Positions 8,306 to 17,231 of a stretch of DNA of 64,000 nucleotides are shown in pieces. The stretch lies in contig NZ_CP159290.1 in the NCBI RefSeq assembly GCF_040448685.1, positions 3,348,001 through 3,412,000 on the forward strand. The letters are read 5' to 3'. The position numbers and the translations under genes are program-made. Numbering within the stretch: position 1 is the stretch's first letter; the number at the start of each line of letters is the position of its first letter. The notes under the pieces are model-generated. The model saw only the letters and a program-made list of their open reading frames with translations. It was not told where the DNA came from and did no database searches. This DNA is from Cellulosimicrobium sp. ES-005. Lineage in GTDB: Bacteria > Actinomycetota > Actinomycetes > Actinomycetales > Cellulomonadaceae.

Positions 8306-8691
8306 GCCTCGCCGACGCGATCGACGACTGGGGCGACGGGCTGTACCCGGAGCTGCTCGAGCGAGGCATCGACCTCGTCCGGGTGGTTGCCGGTGACGGC
8401 CCGTCGCCCCGGCTCGTCCTCGCCGTCGTGCGGGGGATCGCCTCGGACGACCGCACCCTGACCTCTGCGCTCATGCGCGGCGGGCTGGAGTACCGCGGGT
8501 GGGGCCACGACCGCCACCTGCTCGCGTCGATCTTCGACGCCATCAACCAGAACACGCTCGCGACCGGGAGCTGGCGCAAGGGCAAGGCGCCCAAGATCGC
8601 CCCCTGGCCGCGCCCCACCGCGAAGAAGCGGCGGAAGAAGCACCACACCGTCGCCGAGCTCTACGCCGCGATGAAGACGAAGAAGGGGTGA
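8296..8691 (+). CDS. Tail chaperone T extension (made by -1 frameshift from G)
   Basis: Frame +1 is open across the G stop and encodes GSLSLADAIDDWGDGLYPELLERGIDLVRVV, followed by RLVLAVVRGIASDDRTLTSALMRGG and a lysine-rich end. The region has no good start of its own before a GTG at 8383, so it is most likely the T part of a G-T fusion of about 236 residues. A slip of the P-site glycine tRNA from GGG (8294-8296) to GGG (8293-8295) gives the fusion. GGGGGAA is not a textbook XXXYYYZ heptamer, so efficiency is uncertain. The tape measure gene starts 3 nt after the stop. Confidence 0.8.
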   Translation, partial: GSLSLADAIDDWGDGLYPELLERGIDLVRVVAGDGPSPRLVLAVVRGIASDDRTLTSALMRGGLEYRGWGHDRHLLASIFDAINQNTLATGSWRKGKAPKIAPWPRPTAKKRRKKHHTVAELYAAMKTKKG

Positions 8692-8694
8692 CGC

Positions 8695-11600
8695 ATGGCT
8701 GACGGCACCGGGCCCATCGTTGGGCGGATCGCGATCAAGGTCCTCCCCAACACGAAGAGCTTCCGCAAGGAGCTCAAGCGCGACCTCGACCGGATCGAGG
8801 ACCAGGTCAAGGTCCAGGTCTCCGCCGAGCTCCGCAAGAACACCCTCGACATCTCCGTCCGCCAGGGCGTCTCCGACGTCAACCGGAAGTCGTACCGCAA
8901 GGCCGAGGGCTACACGGTCAAGCTCCGCGCCGACCTCGACATCGACGACCTCGACCGGCAGATCCGCTCGGCCCTCGGGCGCATCAACGACGCGCTCGAC
9001 CTCGACATGTCGCACGCGCGCGAGGAGATCGAGTCCGTCGCCGACTCGATGGAGCAGGTCTCCGACGCCGTCGAGAAGCACCTCGGCGAGGCTGAGCGCG
9101 AGCTCGACGCCGTCGCCGAGCGGATGCACCGGAAGTTCGACGAGATGGGCGAGCGCGTCCACATCGAGCTCGACGCCCACGCCAAGACCGAGCACGCCGA
9201 GAAGGCCGTCAAGGACTTCTGGGACGACTGGGACGGCAAGGAGATCAACTTCCACCCGGCCATCGCCCAGGCGCGCAAGCGCGTCGTGCAGGCCGGCCTC
9301 GCGTGGCTGACCCGGGCGCGCGAGGTCACGATCGCGCCGGTCCTCGACAGCAAGGCTGTCGCCAAGGTCGAGACGATGCTCGCCGCCCTGTCGGGCTGGC
9401 GGATGCTCGACGCGACGGCGAACAACCTCAAGAAGATGTTCGAGAACATCGACAAGAACCTGCCCCTGGTGGGTTCGCTCGCGATGGCCGTCGCAGGCCT
9501 GAGCGCCTGGCTCCTCGCCGCCGCCTCGAACACCTTCGCCCTCGCGCAGTCCCTCGCCCAGATCGCCAGCGTCGCCCTGATCCTCCCCGGTATCCTGGGC
9601 GGCTTCGCGTTCGGCATCGGCGCCACGATCGCCGTCCTCAAGGACTTCGACAACGTCCTCCCGTCGATCGGCGCCCGCCTCTCCCAGATCCAGGACCTCA
9701 TGTCCGCGGACTTCTGGGGGATCGCCAAGGGCCCGATCTCCGAGCTCGCTGACGAGCTCCTGCCCTCGCTCGAGGCCGGCCTCCGCGGCACCGCGGCCTC
9801 GCTGGGCGTGTACTTCGCCGCCCTCTCCTCGAACCTCAAGAGCGCCCTCGGCCCGTCGCTGACGGGCATGTTCGCCAACCTGAACGACTCGATCCTCATC
9901 GCGTCGGCCGGCACGGGGGACATGGCGCGCGCGCTCGAGATCCTGGGCCGCCGCGGGTCCGAGTACCTGCCGCGCTTCGCGACGTGGTTCAACGACGCCG
10001 CGGAGGGCTTCGCCAACTGGCTCGACGAGGCCGACAAGAGCGGCCAGCTCACCGAGTGGATCGAGCACGGGATCTTCGAGCTCCAGGAGCTCGGTCGCGC
10101 GCTCTCGAGCGCCGGCTCGATCCTCGCCTCCTTCGCGCGCGCCGCGGAGAAGGCTGGCGGCTCGACCCTCACCATGTTCGCCGACACGCTCGAGCGCGTC
10201 GCGGAGATCGCCAAGGGCCCGGTCTTCCAGGGCAACCTCGTCAACGTCCTCCAGGCGGCGCACGAGGTCATGGCGACCATCGGTCGCGACAGCGGCCCCG
10301 CGCTGACGTCGATGTTCGAGTCGATGTCCCGCACCTTCGCCGCCGGCCTCCGCGCCATCGACGAGGGCCTCGCGGGGATGCTCGAGGGCATCGCCGTCGC
10401 GCTCGACAACCCGGCCTTCCAGTCCGGCTTCGTGCGCTTCCTCGACGGGATCTCCACCGCGGTCCACGGCCTCCTGCCGGCCTTCGAGCCGCTGGGCGCC
10501 GCGATCGGCTCCCTGGGCACGCTGCTCGGCGTCATGGCCGCGCAGTTCGGCCCCCTGCTCGCGTCGCTCCTCACGCAGCTCTCGCAGCTCGTGGTCGCCG
10601 TCGTGCCGCAGATCATCCCCGTCGTCGAGAACCTGACCTCGCTGCTCGGCACCCTGCTCGACACCGCGGGCCCGGTGCTGACGTCGATCGTCGAGTTCTT
10701 CGTGCGCATGGTCGCCCCGGCCCTCGAGAGCGAGGCTGCGGTCGCGCTGCTCGTCGGCGCGTTCCTCGGCTTCAAGCTCGTCTCGGCATGGACCTCCGCG
10801 GTCGACATGCTGCGCGGGATGCGCGAGTGGGCGTCGGCTTCGCTGACCCACCTCGGCCAGCTCCCGGGCAAGCTCGACAAGGTCGCCAAGGCGGCCGGCG
10901 CGGCGGTGGCGGTCCTGACGGTGCTCGCGGGCATCGGCGAGGTCGTCGGCATGGCGACCGGCGAGGCTGTGCCCAGCGTCGACAAGTTCGCGCTGGCGCT
11001 CGAGCAGACCGTCGACCCGGTCGGCCAGGTCGGCGACGCCATCACGCAGTGCGTCGACCCGGTGCGTCAGCTCAACGACGCCTTCACCTTCGACATCGGC
11101 AACGGCTGGCTCGGGAACATCGGGGGCTACTACTCCGACTTCAACGGGCTCGCCGACGCGATCTTCTGGGCGGGGGAGCGCGCCGACGGCTTCACCAACT
11201 CGATGGTGTGGCTCGGCGACAAGCTCGGGATGATCCAGGACCCGATCTCCGCCGGCGAGGAGGCGATCTCCAACTACGACGACGCGCTGGCCCAGATGGT
11301 CCAGAGCGGCAACGTGGAAGGGGCCGCCGAGGGCGCAGCCCTCTTCGCCCAGGAGGCGGAGCTCGCGGGCAAGTCGAGCGAGTGGGTCGCCCAGCAGCTC
11401 GACGGGTACAACCTCGCGCTCGAGGAGTACGAGTACGCCCAGCAGAAGGCCGCCGAGGCTCAGCAGCGCGCGGCCGACGCGATGGCGTCGTACGAGTCCG
11501 CGATGTCCGCGGCGGGCACCACGACGTACGCCGCGCTTGCCTCGATCAACGAGGCGAGCAAGGGCTTCGTGAACTTCGCCGAGGGCGCCGACGACGCCGA

Positions 11601-12789
11601 GCTCTCGCTCGACGACTGGATCTCCAAGCTCGAGGAGCAGGTCACCGCACAGGCGGCCTGGGCCGACAACATGGCGATCCTCACCGAGCGCGGCGTCTCC
11701 CAGGGCGTGCTCGACCAGCTCGCCCGCCTCGGCCCCGAGGGCGCCCTGCGCGTCCAGCAGCTCGTCGACGACACGACGGGCCAGTGGGAGCGTCTCGAGC
11801 CGATCGCGACCGCCGCGACCGAGGGCGCAGTCGCCGGCTCCGTGGGCAAGTTCGCGGAGCTCTCCGGTCGCGCCGTCGCGGCGCTGAACACGCTGCCCGA
11901 CGACGTCAAGGCCGAGCTCGAGAAGGCCGGCGTCGTCGCGTACGACGCGGGCGGCCACGTCGTCGACGGCTTCACCAACGGCATCGGCGACAAGATCGGC
12001 GACGTCGAGATGTCGGCGGAGGACATCGCGACCACGATGTCGATCTCCACGGCGAACGCCCTCGAGATCCGCTCCCCGTCGCGGCTGTTCCAGCGCTACG
12101 GGCAGTTCGTCGTCCAGGGCTTCACCAACGGCATCCAGTCGCTCATCGGCACGGTTACGACCGCCGTCGGCTGGATCTCGTCCCGGGTGAAGATCCCGAA
12201 CGCGATCACGCTGCTCCTCAGCGCGGGCCGGTCCGTCGTGAGCGGCTTCACCCAGGGCGTCTCGAACGTCCTGGGCCGCGTCACGGACTCGATGTCCGAC
12301 CTCGCCGGCAAGGTTCGCGTCCCGAACCCGGTGAGCATCCTCAAGGCGGCCGGGCGCGAGGTGATCTCCGGCTTCATCGAGGGGATCCAGTCGGGCTTCT
12401 CCCGGGTGCGCACGAAGCTCCAGGAGCTCACGAACATGCTCCCGGACTGGAAGGGCCCGGCCAAGACGGACCGAGTCATCCTCCGGGACGCCGGCCACCT
12501 GGTCATCGACGGGTTCATCGAGGGTCTCGAGGACCGCTTCAAGGACGTCCGCTCCACGCTCGGCGACCTCACCGACATGGTCGAGGGAACCGAGATCGGG
12601 GCGCCCGACGTCGACGCCGGCGACATCGCCGGCATGTCCGCGCGCCAGGCCGCGCGCTTCGCGGCGAGCTCCGCGGGCGACGGCGGGCCGCAGAAGACCT
12701 TCAACTACTACGCGGCCCCGGGGTCCTCGCTCGGCAGCGAGGAGGACCTCTTCGCTGCCATCGGCCGAGGAAGGGCGGTGGGCTTCTGA
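8695..12789 (+). CDS. Tape measure protein
   Basis: Sets tail length and takes part in DNA delivery. It has 1364 residues; at roughly 1.5 angstrom per residue the tail would be near 200 nm (a rule of thumb, not a measurement). The N-terminal 220 residues are charged coiled coil. Hydrophobic segments lie at about 256-320 (VGSLAMAVAGLSAWLLAAA, then ALILPGILGGFAFGIGATIAV) and 590-700. From about residue 1085 several copies of a pattern near G-x-x-V-V-x-G-F-x-x-G-I follow, with the family's IRSPSRLFQRYG between them. It begins right after the chaperone genes; the stop overlaps the next ATG (TGATG). Confidence 0.93.
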   Translation: MADGTGPIVGRIAIKVLPNTKSFRKELKRDLDRIEDQVKVQVSAELRKNTLDISVRQGVSDVNRKSYRKAEGYTVKLRADLDIDDLDRQIRSALGRINDALDLDMSHAREEIESVADSMEQVSDAVEKHLGEAERELDAVAERMHRKFDEMGERVHIELDAHAKTEHAEKAVKDFWDDWDGKEINFHPAIAQARKRVVQAGLAWLTRAREVTIAPVLDSKAVAKVETMLAALSGWRMLDATANNLKKMFENIDKNLPLVGSLAMAVAGLSAWLLAAASNTFALAQSLAQIASVALILPGILGGFAFGIGATIAVLKDFDNVLPSIGARLSQIQDLMSADFWGIAKGPISELADELLPSLEAGLRGTAASLGVYFAALSSNLKSALGPSLTGMFANLNDSILIASAGTGDMARALEILGRRGSEYLPRFATWFNDAAEGFANWLDEADKSGQLTEWIEHGIFELQELGRALSSAGSILASFARAAEKAGGSTLTMFADTLERVAEIAKGPVFQGNLVNVLQAAHEVMATIGRDSGPALTSMFESMSRTFAAGLRAIDEGLAGMLEGIAVALDNPAFQSGFVRFLDGISTAVHGLLPAFEPLGAAIGSLGTLLGVMAAQFGPLLASLLTQLSQLVVAVVPQIIPVVENLTSLLGTLLDTAGPVLTSIVEFFVRMVAPALESEAAVALLVGAFLGFKLVSAWTSAVDMLRGMREWASASLTHLGQLPGKLDKVAKAAGAAVAVLTVLAGIGEVVGMATGEAVPSVDKFALALEQTVDPVGQVGDAITQCVDPVRQLNDAFTFDIGNGWLGNIGGYYSDFNGLADAIFWAGERADGFTNSMVWLGDKLGMIQDPISAGEEAISNYDDALAQMVQSGNVEGAAEGAALFAQEAELAGKSSEWVAQQLDGYNLALEEYEYAQQKAAEAQQRAADAMASYESAMSAAGTTTYAALASINEASKGFVNFAEGADDAELSLDDWISKLEEQVTAQAAWADNMAILTERGVSQGVLDQLARLGPEGALRVQQLVDDTTGQWERLEPIATAATEGAVAGSVGKFAELSGRAVAALNTLPDDVKAELEKAGVVAYDAGGHVVDGFTNGIGDKIGDVEMSAEDIATTMSISTANALEIRSPSRLFQRYGQFVVQGFTNGIQSLIGTVTTAVGWISSRVKIPNAITLLLSAGRSVVSGFTQGVSNVLGRVTDSMSDLAGKVRVPNPVSILKAAGREVISGFIEGIQSGFSRVRTKLQELTNMLPDWKGPAKTDRVILRDAGHLVIDGFIEGLEDRFKDVRSTLGDLTDMVEGTEIGAPDVDAGDIAGMSARQAARFAASSAGDGGPQKTFNYYAAPGSSLGSEEDLFAAIGRGRAVGF

Positions 12790-13259
12790 TGCGTCTCCAG
12801 CTCGAGAACGCGAAGGACAAGCTCGACCTGGATTCCGTGCTCATGACCGGGCGCGGGATCCAGGTCACCGCGGGGGTGACCGGCTTCGGCCTGCCCCCGA
12901 TTCAGACCCGGTGGACCGAGAGGGCGGGCGACGGCGCTGTGTTCCGCAGCCGCCGCGCCCGCCCGCGGGACATCGACCTCCCGCTGACGATCGTCGGCCG
13001 GAACCGCGCCGATCTCCAGGCGCTCTTCTCGCGCCTCGCGTCGATGCTCGCCGGGCCCTGCCGTCTCCGAACGATCGAGGACGACGGCTCCTCGTGGTGG
13101 ACGACCGTCCACTGGGTCGGCGGCGGGCAGTACGCCCACGGCATCGACACCCACGGCCCCGACGACAACGAGGTCGACATCGTCATCACCGTCCGCGCGC
13201 CGGACCCGTACTGGACCGCCGAGAAGGCGAGCCAGAAGATCCTTGGAGGTGCCGCCTGA
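12789..13259 (+). CDS. Distal tail (Dit) protein, N-terminal half
   Basis: Forms the hub ring at the tail tip. It has 156 residues: MRLQLENAKDKLDLDS, then VTAGVTGFGLPPIQTRWTERAGDG, then DIDLPLTIVGRNRADLQALFSRLASML, then VDIVITVRAPDPYWT. This is the usual first half of actinophage tail proteins of about 300 residues. In such proteins the text normally runs on without a stop into the sequence seen in the next gene (GTMTLENPGDVEAYPIWELRGPG). Here a TGA ends the frame and an ATG overlaps it (TGATG), with GGAGGT just upstream. The Dit therefore appears to be made as two coupled polypeptides. Confidence 0.75.
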   Translation: MRLQLENAKDKLDLDSVLMTGRGIQVTAGVTGFGLPPIQTRWTERAGDGAVFRSRRARPRDIDLPLTIVGRNRADLQALFSRLASMLAGPCRLRTIEDDGSSWWTTVHWVGGGQYAHGIDTHGPDDNEVDIVITVRAPDPYWTAEKASQKILGGAA

Positions 13260-14995
13260 TGGCCCGTCCCTTCGTCAAGAACCTGGCGCACCTGCCGGTC
13301 ACCCCGGGCGCCGCGAACGGCACGATGACGCTGGAGAACCCCGGCGACGTCGAGGCCTACCCGATCTGGGAGCTCCGGGGTCCGGGCAAGAACTTCCGCG
13401 CCATCTCCCCCCGGGGCGAGGTGCTGGAGTGGCTCGGCACGCTCACCGCCGACGAGACCCTGGTGATCGACACCCAGGCTGGCACCGTGCTCGACGGCAA
13501 GGGCGAGAACCGCTACGCCGAGCTCGGCGAGACGCCGCGCATGTGGACGATCCCGCCGGGGGAGACCACGGCCGAGATCCAGTTCGAGGCCACGTCGTCG
13601 GGCACCTACGAGCCGGGCGAGATCGTGCGCACGAACTGGTCGGCCAACCCCGTCCCGGCCGGCCCGGCCCTGGGCAACAACATCGCGAACTTCGCCGGCT
13701 ACCTCCCGGGAACCGGAGAGGCGGGCGTCACGATGACCTCGGACGCCCCGCTCACCACCGCCGTCGTCGTGACGAACTACCTCACCAACCCGTCGTTCGA
13801 GACGGGGACCGCGGGCTGGGTGCCGTCGTCGTGCACGATCGCCCGGAGCCCCAACTACCCCCGCGCCGAGAAGGTCGGAGACGGGATCGGCGTCATCACG
13901 GTGGCCGCGCCGGCCGGGACCGTCTACCTCTCCTCGAACACGCACGTCGAGTTCCCCGCGCTGTTCCCGGCCGGGGTCGGGCAGTGGGTCGGCATGTCGA
14001 TCCTCGCCGGCCGCTCGACCGGCGCCCAGTACGGGCGGCTCTCGATCGGCTGGTACAACGCAGCCGGCACGGCGCTCTCGTACACGCAGGGTGCGATCGT
14101 TTCGCTGCCCGGCGGGAGCCTGACGCCGGTCTCGGTCGTCGCTCAGGCACCCGCTGACGCCGTGTCCGCGCGGATGTTCTTCTACCCCGTCAACACCGCA
14201 ACCGGCGGAGTGCCGCCGGACGGGATCACGCTCGTCGACGCGGGGATGATCGTCCTCGCCCCGACGGAGGCGGAGGCCCGCGCCATGGCCGCCGACTACG
14301 TCGACGGCTCTGCTCCGACGAGGGATCTCCCGGGCGACGTTCGCTACGTGCACGGCTGGACCGGCGCGGCGCACGCCTCGGCCTCGACCCGCGCGCTCAC
14401 CATCACCCCGGGCGCCAAGGGGCCGGACGGCATCCCGGGCTTCGCTCGGCGCGTCGTCACGGCGCCCAAGACCGGCGCCTCGACGGGCTGGTCGGCCACC
14501 AGCTCCGCCTACCGCTCGCCCCTCGCGGGCGCCCGTGGCGATCGGGTGACCTGCTCGGTGTACCTGCGCTACACCGGCACCACGCCGGTGCGCATCCGGC
14601 TGCGGACCATCCCCTACGGGGTTGGTGGGACCACGGCCCCGGGGATGAGCGACACCCCGCTGACCCCCCTCCCGCCGGGGGAGTGGGTCCGGCTCAGCAT
14701 GACCCACGAGGCCCTCGCCGACTTCGAGACGGCCGCGTGGTGGGCCTATCTCATCGGGGGCGGCGGCGACCAGGTGCTCCCGGCGGGCTCCACGCTCGAC
14801 GTCGCGGGCGCGCTCGTCGAGGCCGGCAGCCAGGTCCGCCCCTGGTTCTACGGCGGCTCGGCCTCCGGCTCGCGAGGCGCCTACGCCTTCGCCGGGGCGG
14901 TCAACGCCTCGATCTCGCACATGTACTCCGCCGTCCTCCGCGGCGCCTCTCGCGTCGCCGTCTCCTGGCGCGCCCGGAAGTGGATGGTGATCTGA
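13259..14995 (+). CDS. Distal tail C-terminal half with inserted carbohydrate-binding-like domains
   Basis: A 578-residue protein. Residues 1-125 match the second half of a Dit (TMTLENPGDVEAYPIWELRGPG, then MWTIPPGETTAEIQFEATSSG). The last dozen (VAVSWRARKWMVI) match the usual Dit end. Between them sit two jelly-roll-like modules: one from TNPSFETGTAGW (about 178) to DYVDGSAPTRDL, one from TRALTITPGAKG to VEAGSQVRPWFYGGS. This resembles an 'evolved Dit' with carbohydrate-binding insertions, as described for lactic-acid-bacteria phages. A role in cell-wall glycan binding is inference. Starts at TGATG with GGAGGT upstream. Confidence 0.72.
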   Translation: MARPFVKNLAHLPVTPGAANGTMTLENPGDVEAYPIWELRGPGKNFRAISPRGEVLEWLGTLTADETLVIDTQAGTVLDGKGENRYAELGETPRMWTIPPGETTAEIQFEATSSGTYEPGEIVRTNWSANPVPAGPALGNNIANFAGYLPGTGEAGVTMTSDAPLTTAVVVTNYLTNPSFETGTAGWVPSSCTIARSPNYPRAEKVGDGIGVITVAAPAGTVYLSSNTHVEFPALFPAGVGQWVGMSILAGRSTGAQYGRLSIGWYNAAGTALSYTQGAIVSLPGGSLTPVSVVAQAPADAVSARMFFYPVNTATGGVPPDGITLVDAGMIVLAPTEAEARAMAADYVDGSAPTRDLPGDVRYVHGWTGAAHASASTRALTITPGAKGPDGIPGFARRVVTAPKTGASTGWSATSSAYRSPLAGARGDRVTCSVYLRYTGTTPVRIRLRTIPYGVGGTTAPGMSDTPLTPLPPGEWVRLSMTHEALADFETAAWWAYLIGGGGDQVLPAGSTLDVAGALVEAGSQVRPWFYGGSASGSRGAYAFAGAVNASISHMYSAVLRGASRVAVSWRARKWMVI

Positions 14996-14996
14996 C

Positions 14997-16964
14997 GTGC
15001 TCGTCGAAGACCTGACCCTCGAGGTTCGAGATCCGCAGCTCCGGCGCGCGGGCATCGTCGACCTCAACGACGCCGTGCTCGAGATCCGCTCCGAGTTCTG
15101 CAACGTGGGCACGTGGAAGCTGACCGTGGTCAGCGACCACCCGACGATCAAGACGCTGCGCACGCCGGGCTCCGGCATCACGCTCCGGGCCCACGGCAAG
15201 GTCTTCTTCTCCGGCCGGCACGACGGGCGCACGGCCAAGGCCACGTTCGACGACCCGGAGGGCACGGTCACCTTCGAGGGGATCTCCGACGACCACATCC
15301 TCGGCGACCGCCTCGCGTACCCCGTGCCGAGCTCGCCGACGATGGAGGGCCAGACGGCCGCCGCGAACGACGTCCGCGAGGGCAAGCTCGAGACGGTCAT
15401 GCACAGCTTCGTGCGCGCGAACGTGGGCCCCGGCGCGCCGGCGGCTCGCCGCCACCCGCAGCTCGACATGGGCCCGGACCTCGGGCGCGGCCCCGCGGTG
15501 AAGCGCTCGACGCGCTTCGCCAAGCTGGGGAACCTCCTGCGCGACATCGTCGTGCTCGGCGACCTCGGCTTCCGCGTGATCCAGCGCGGCACCCGCCTCG
15601 CGTTCGAGACCTACGCGGTCGCGGACCGCACGAAGACCATCCGCATGGACGTCTGGAACGGGACGCTCGAGAGCTACGAGTCGACCTCGGTCGGCGCGTC
15701 GGTCACGCACGTGATCGTCGCCGGCCAGGACGAGGGCGTGAAGCGCCAGCTCCTCGAGCGCACCTCGGCCGAGTCCCTCGCCCAGGAGAAGCTCTGGAAC
15801 CGCCGCATCGAGCTGTTCCTCGACCAGCGCCACACCGACGACCTCGAGGAGCTGGCGCAGGCCGGCGACGAGGAGCTCGCCAAGAACGGCGTCGCGCAGA
15901 GCGCCGTGAAGTTCGTCCCGATGGACGACGGCACGATGGAGTTCCTCAAGGACTGGTTCGTCGGCGACCGGGTGACTGCCGTCGTCGAGGACCGCGAGGT
16001 CCCGGCGATCGTCAGCGCCGCGGTGCTCCGCGTCGACCAGGACGGCGTCCAGATCATGTGCGCGCTGGGCGACATCAACGGGCAGGGCTCGACCGAGGGC
16101 TTCATCTCCCGGACCGAGTCGCGCCTGTCGGCCCTCGAGCGCACGGCCGAGTCGGCCAAGCTGGTCCCGGCCGAGAACGTCGTCGGGCTCGCCGAGCTCG
16201 AGCTCGCGCTGCGCTACCAGCAGGGCCTCAGCGGCGGCGGGCTGCGCACCGTGTCGTTCGACCCCAACATGGGCTTCACCGTGAAGTGGTCGAACCGCTT
16301 CCTCGCGACGAGTGTCGGCTCGGGCCCCGAGATCCCGCGCGGCTTCTTCGACATCGCGCTGCCCCCGGCAGGCACGGCGATCCCCGTCGTCGGCACGAGC
16401 GAGAAGGTCACGGCGACCGACGACGGCGTGTACCTGCGCACGTACGACGCGCTGTACTACGAGCTGCCGCTCGGCGGCCAGTCCGCGTCGCGGCCGGAGA
16501 ACTTCCGCATCGTGCGCTACGACGGCCCGGCCGCGAAGGTCGCCCCCTCGTGGGTCCTCGTCGCCACGGGCGCCGGCGACTCCGCGAGCACGCGCTGCGT
16601 GCGCTGGGGCACCGGCGAGGTGCAGTACCCGTGGATGTCCCTGGTCCCGCACCTGACGGAGAACTGGGCGTCGTACAGCGGGATCTCCATCCCGACCTAC
16701 CGCCGGACGCCCGAGGGTGTCCAGTTCCGCGGCATGGTCCGCCCGACCAAGACGCTCTCGCTCGGGACGAACGCCTCCCACCAGTTCGCGACGGGCCTCC
16801 CCGTGACGGACGCGCCGTCGTACTACGCGGCGACGATCGCGCAGACCACCTTCGCCGAGATCCACGTCATCAACCAGTCGGGCCTCGCCGTCCGCATGAA
16901 GCAGGACATCTCGGTCGGGACGTCCTGGTGGGTCTCGCTCGACAACCTCAGGATCCCCTTCTAG
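14997..16964 (+). CDS. Tail-associated protein (ReqiPepy6 Gp37-like, Tal position)
   Basis: A 655-residue tail-tip protein. Residues 1-375 resemble the siphovirus ReqiPepy6 Gp37-like family: LTLEVRDPQLRRAGIVDLNDAVLEIRSEFCNVGTWKLTV, then EGISDDHILGDRLAYPVP, then WFVGDRVTAVVEDREVPAIVSAAVLRVD. From about 390 a separate beta-rich part begins (GGGLRTVSFDPNMGFTVKWSNRF) and runs to the end; it is probably adsorption-related. No peptidase motif is obvious, so a cell-wall hydrolase role is not claimed. GTG start 1 nt after the previous stop. Followed by a strong hairpin. Confidence 0.78.
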   Translation: MLVEDLTLEVRDPQLRRAGIVDLNDAVLEIRSEFCNVGTWKLTVVSDHPTIKTLRTPGSGITLRAHGKVFFSGRHDGRTAKATFDDPEGTVTFEGISDDHILGDRLAYPVPSSPTMEGQTAAANDVREGKLETVMHSFVRANVGPGAPAARRHPQLDMGPDLGRGPAVKRSTRFAKLGNLLRDIVVLGDLGFRVIQRGTRLAFETYAVADRTKTIRMDVWNGTLESYESTSVGASVTHVIVAGQDEGVKRQLLERTSAESLAQEKLWNRRIELFLDQRHTDDLEELAQAGDEELAKNGVAQSAVKFVPMDDGTMEFLKDWFVGDRVTAVVEDREVPAIVSAAVLRVDQDGVQIMCALGDINGQGSTEGFISRTESRLSALERTAESAKLVPAENVVGLAELELALRYQQGLSGGGLRTVSFDPNMGFTVKWSNRFLATSVGSGPEIPRGFFDIALPPAGTAIPVVGTSEKVTATDDGVYLRTYDALYYELPLGGQSASRPENFRIVRYDGPAAKVAPSWVLVATGAGDSASTRCVRWGTGEVQYPWMSLVPHLTENWASYSGISIPTYRRTPEGVQFRGMVRPTKTLSLGTNASHQFATGLPVTDAPSYYAATIAQTTFAEIHVINQSGLAVRMKQDISVGTSWWVSLDNLRIPF

Positions 16965-16978
16965 CCCCACGCGCCGCG

Positions 16979-17013
16979 AGGGCCCTGCTCCAGCACCGGA
17001 GCGGGGCCCTTTG
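16979..17013 (+). terminator. Hairpin, identical copy A
   Basis: AGGGCCCTGCTCC pairs with GGAGCGGGGCCCT around AGCACC, then TTT. The 33 nt from 16979 are identical to 19313-19345. Lies between the Tal-like gene and a small gene. Confidence 0.75.
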
Positions 17014-17036
17014 CCGTGCCCGCAGGAGTCCACACC

Positions 17037-17231
17037 ATGCTCTTCCCCTCTCCCTTCCGCACCGAGCTCTCGGACGACCAGACCACGCTCCGGCTGACCT
17101 ACAGCGTCGCCGGCGCCGACCCCGAGGCCCCTTTCAAGCACATCGCCGTGACTCTCCCGATCGCCGGGATCGAGATCAGCGACGCGCCCGCGCCGCCCGC
17201 AGAGCCGGGCGCTGAGGAGGTTCCCGCGTGA
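17037..17231 (+). CDS. Small phage tail-region protein, unknown
   Basis: A 64-residue protein, MLFPSPFRTELSDDQTTLRLTYSV, with an acidic Pro/Ala-rich end (DAPAPPAEPGAEEVPA). AGGAG precedes ATG by 8 nt. It directly follows hairpin copy A, and its stop overlaps the GTG of the next gene, so it belongs to the tail-fibre operon. No family recognised. The beta-strand-like centre (KHIAVTLPIAGIEIS) would fit a small structural subunit or chaperone. Confidence 0.6.
   Translation: MLFPSPFRTELSDDQTTLRLTYSVAGADPEAPFKHIAVTLPIAGIEISDAPAPPAEPGAEEVPA

Noticed and set aside
8272-12498. Very long open frame on the minus strand opposite the tape measure gene
   Set aside because: A shadow of GC-rich codon bias: Arg/Asp/Gly/Val-rich text with no domain, while the plus strand encodes a clear tape measure.
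12789-14995. Dit split as a plain sequencing error
   Set aside because: Not excluded, but the TGATG overlap with GGAGGT upstream looks like a functional junction, so it is kept as a finding to check.
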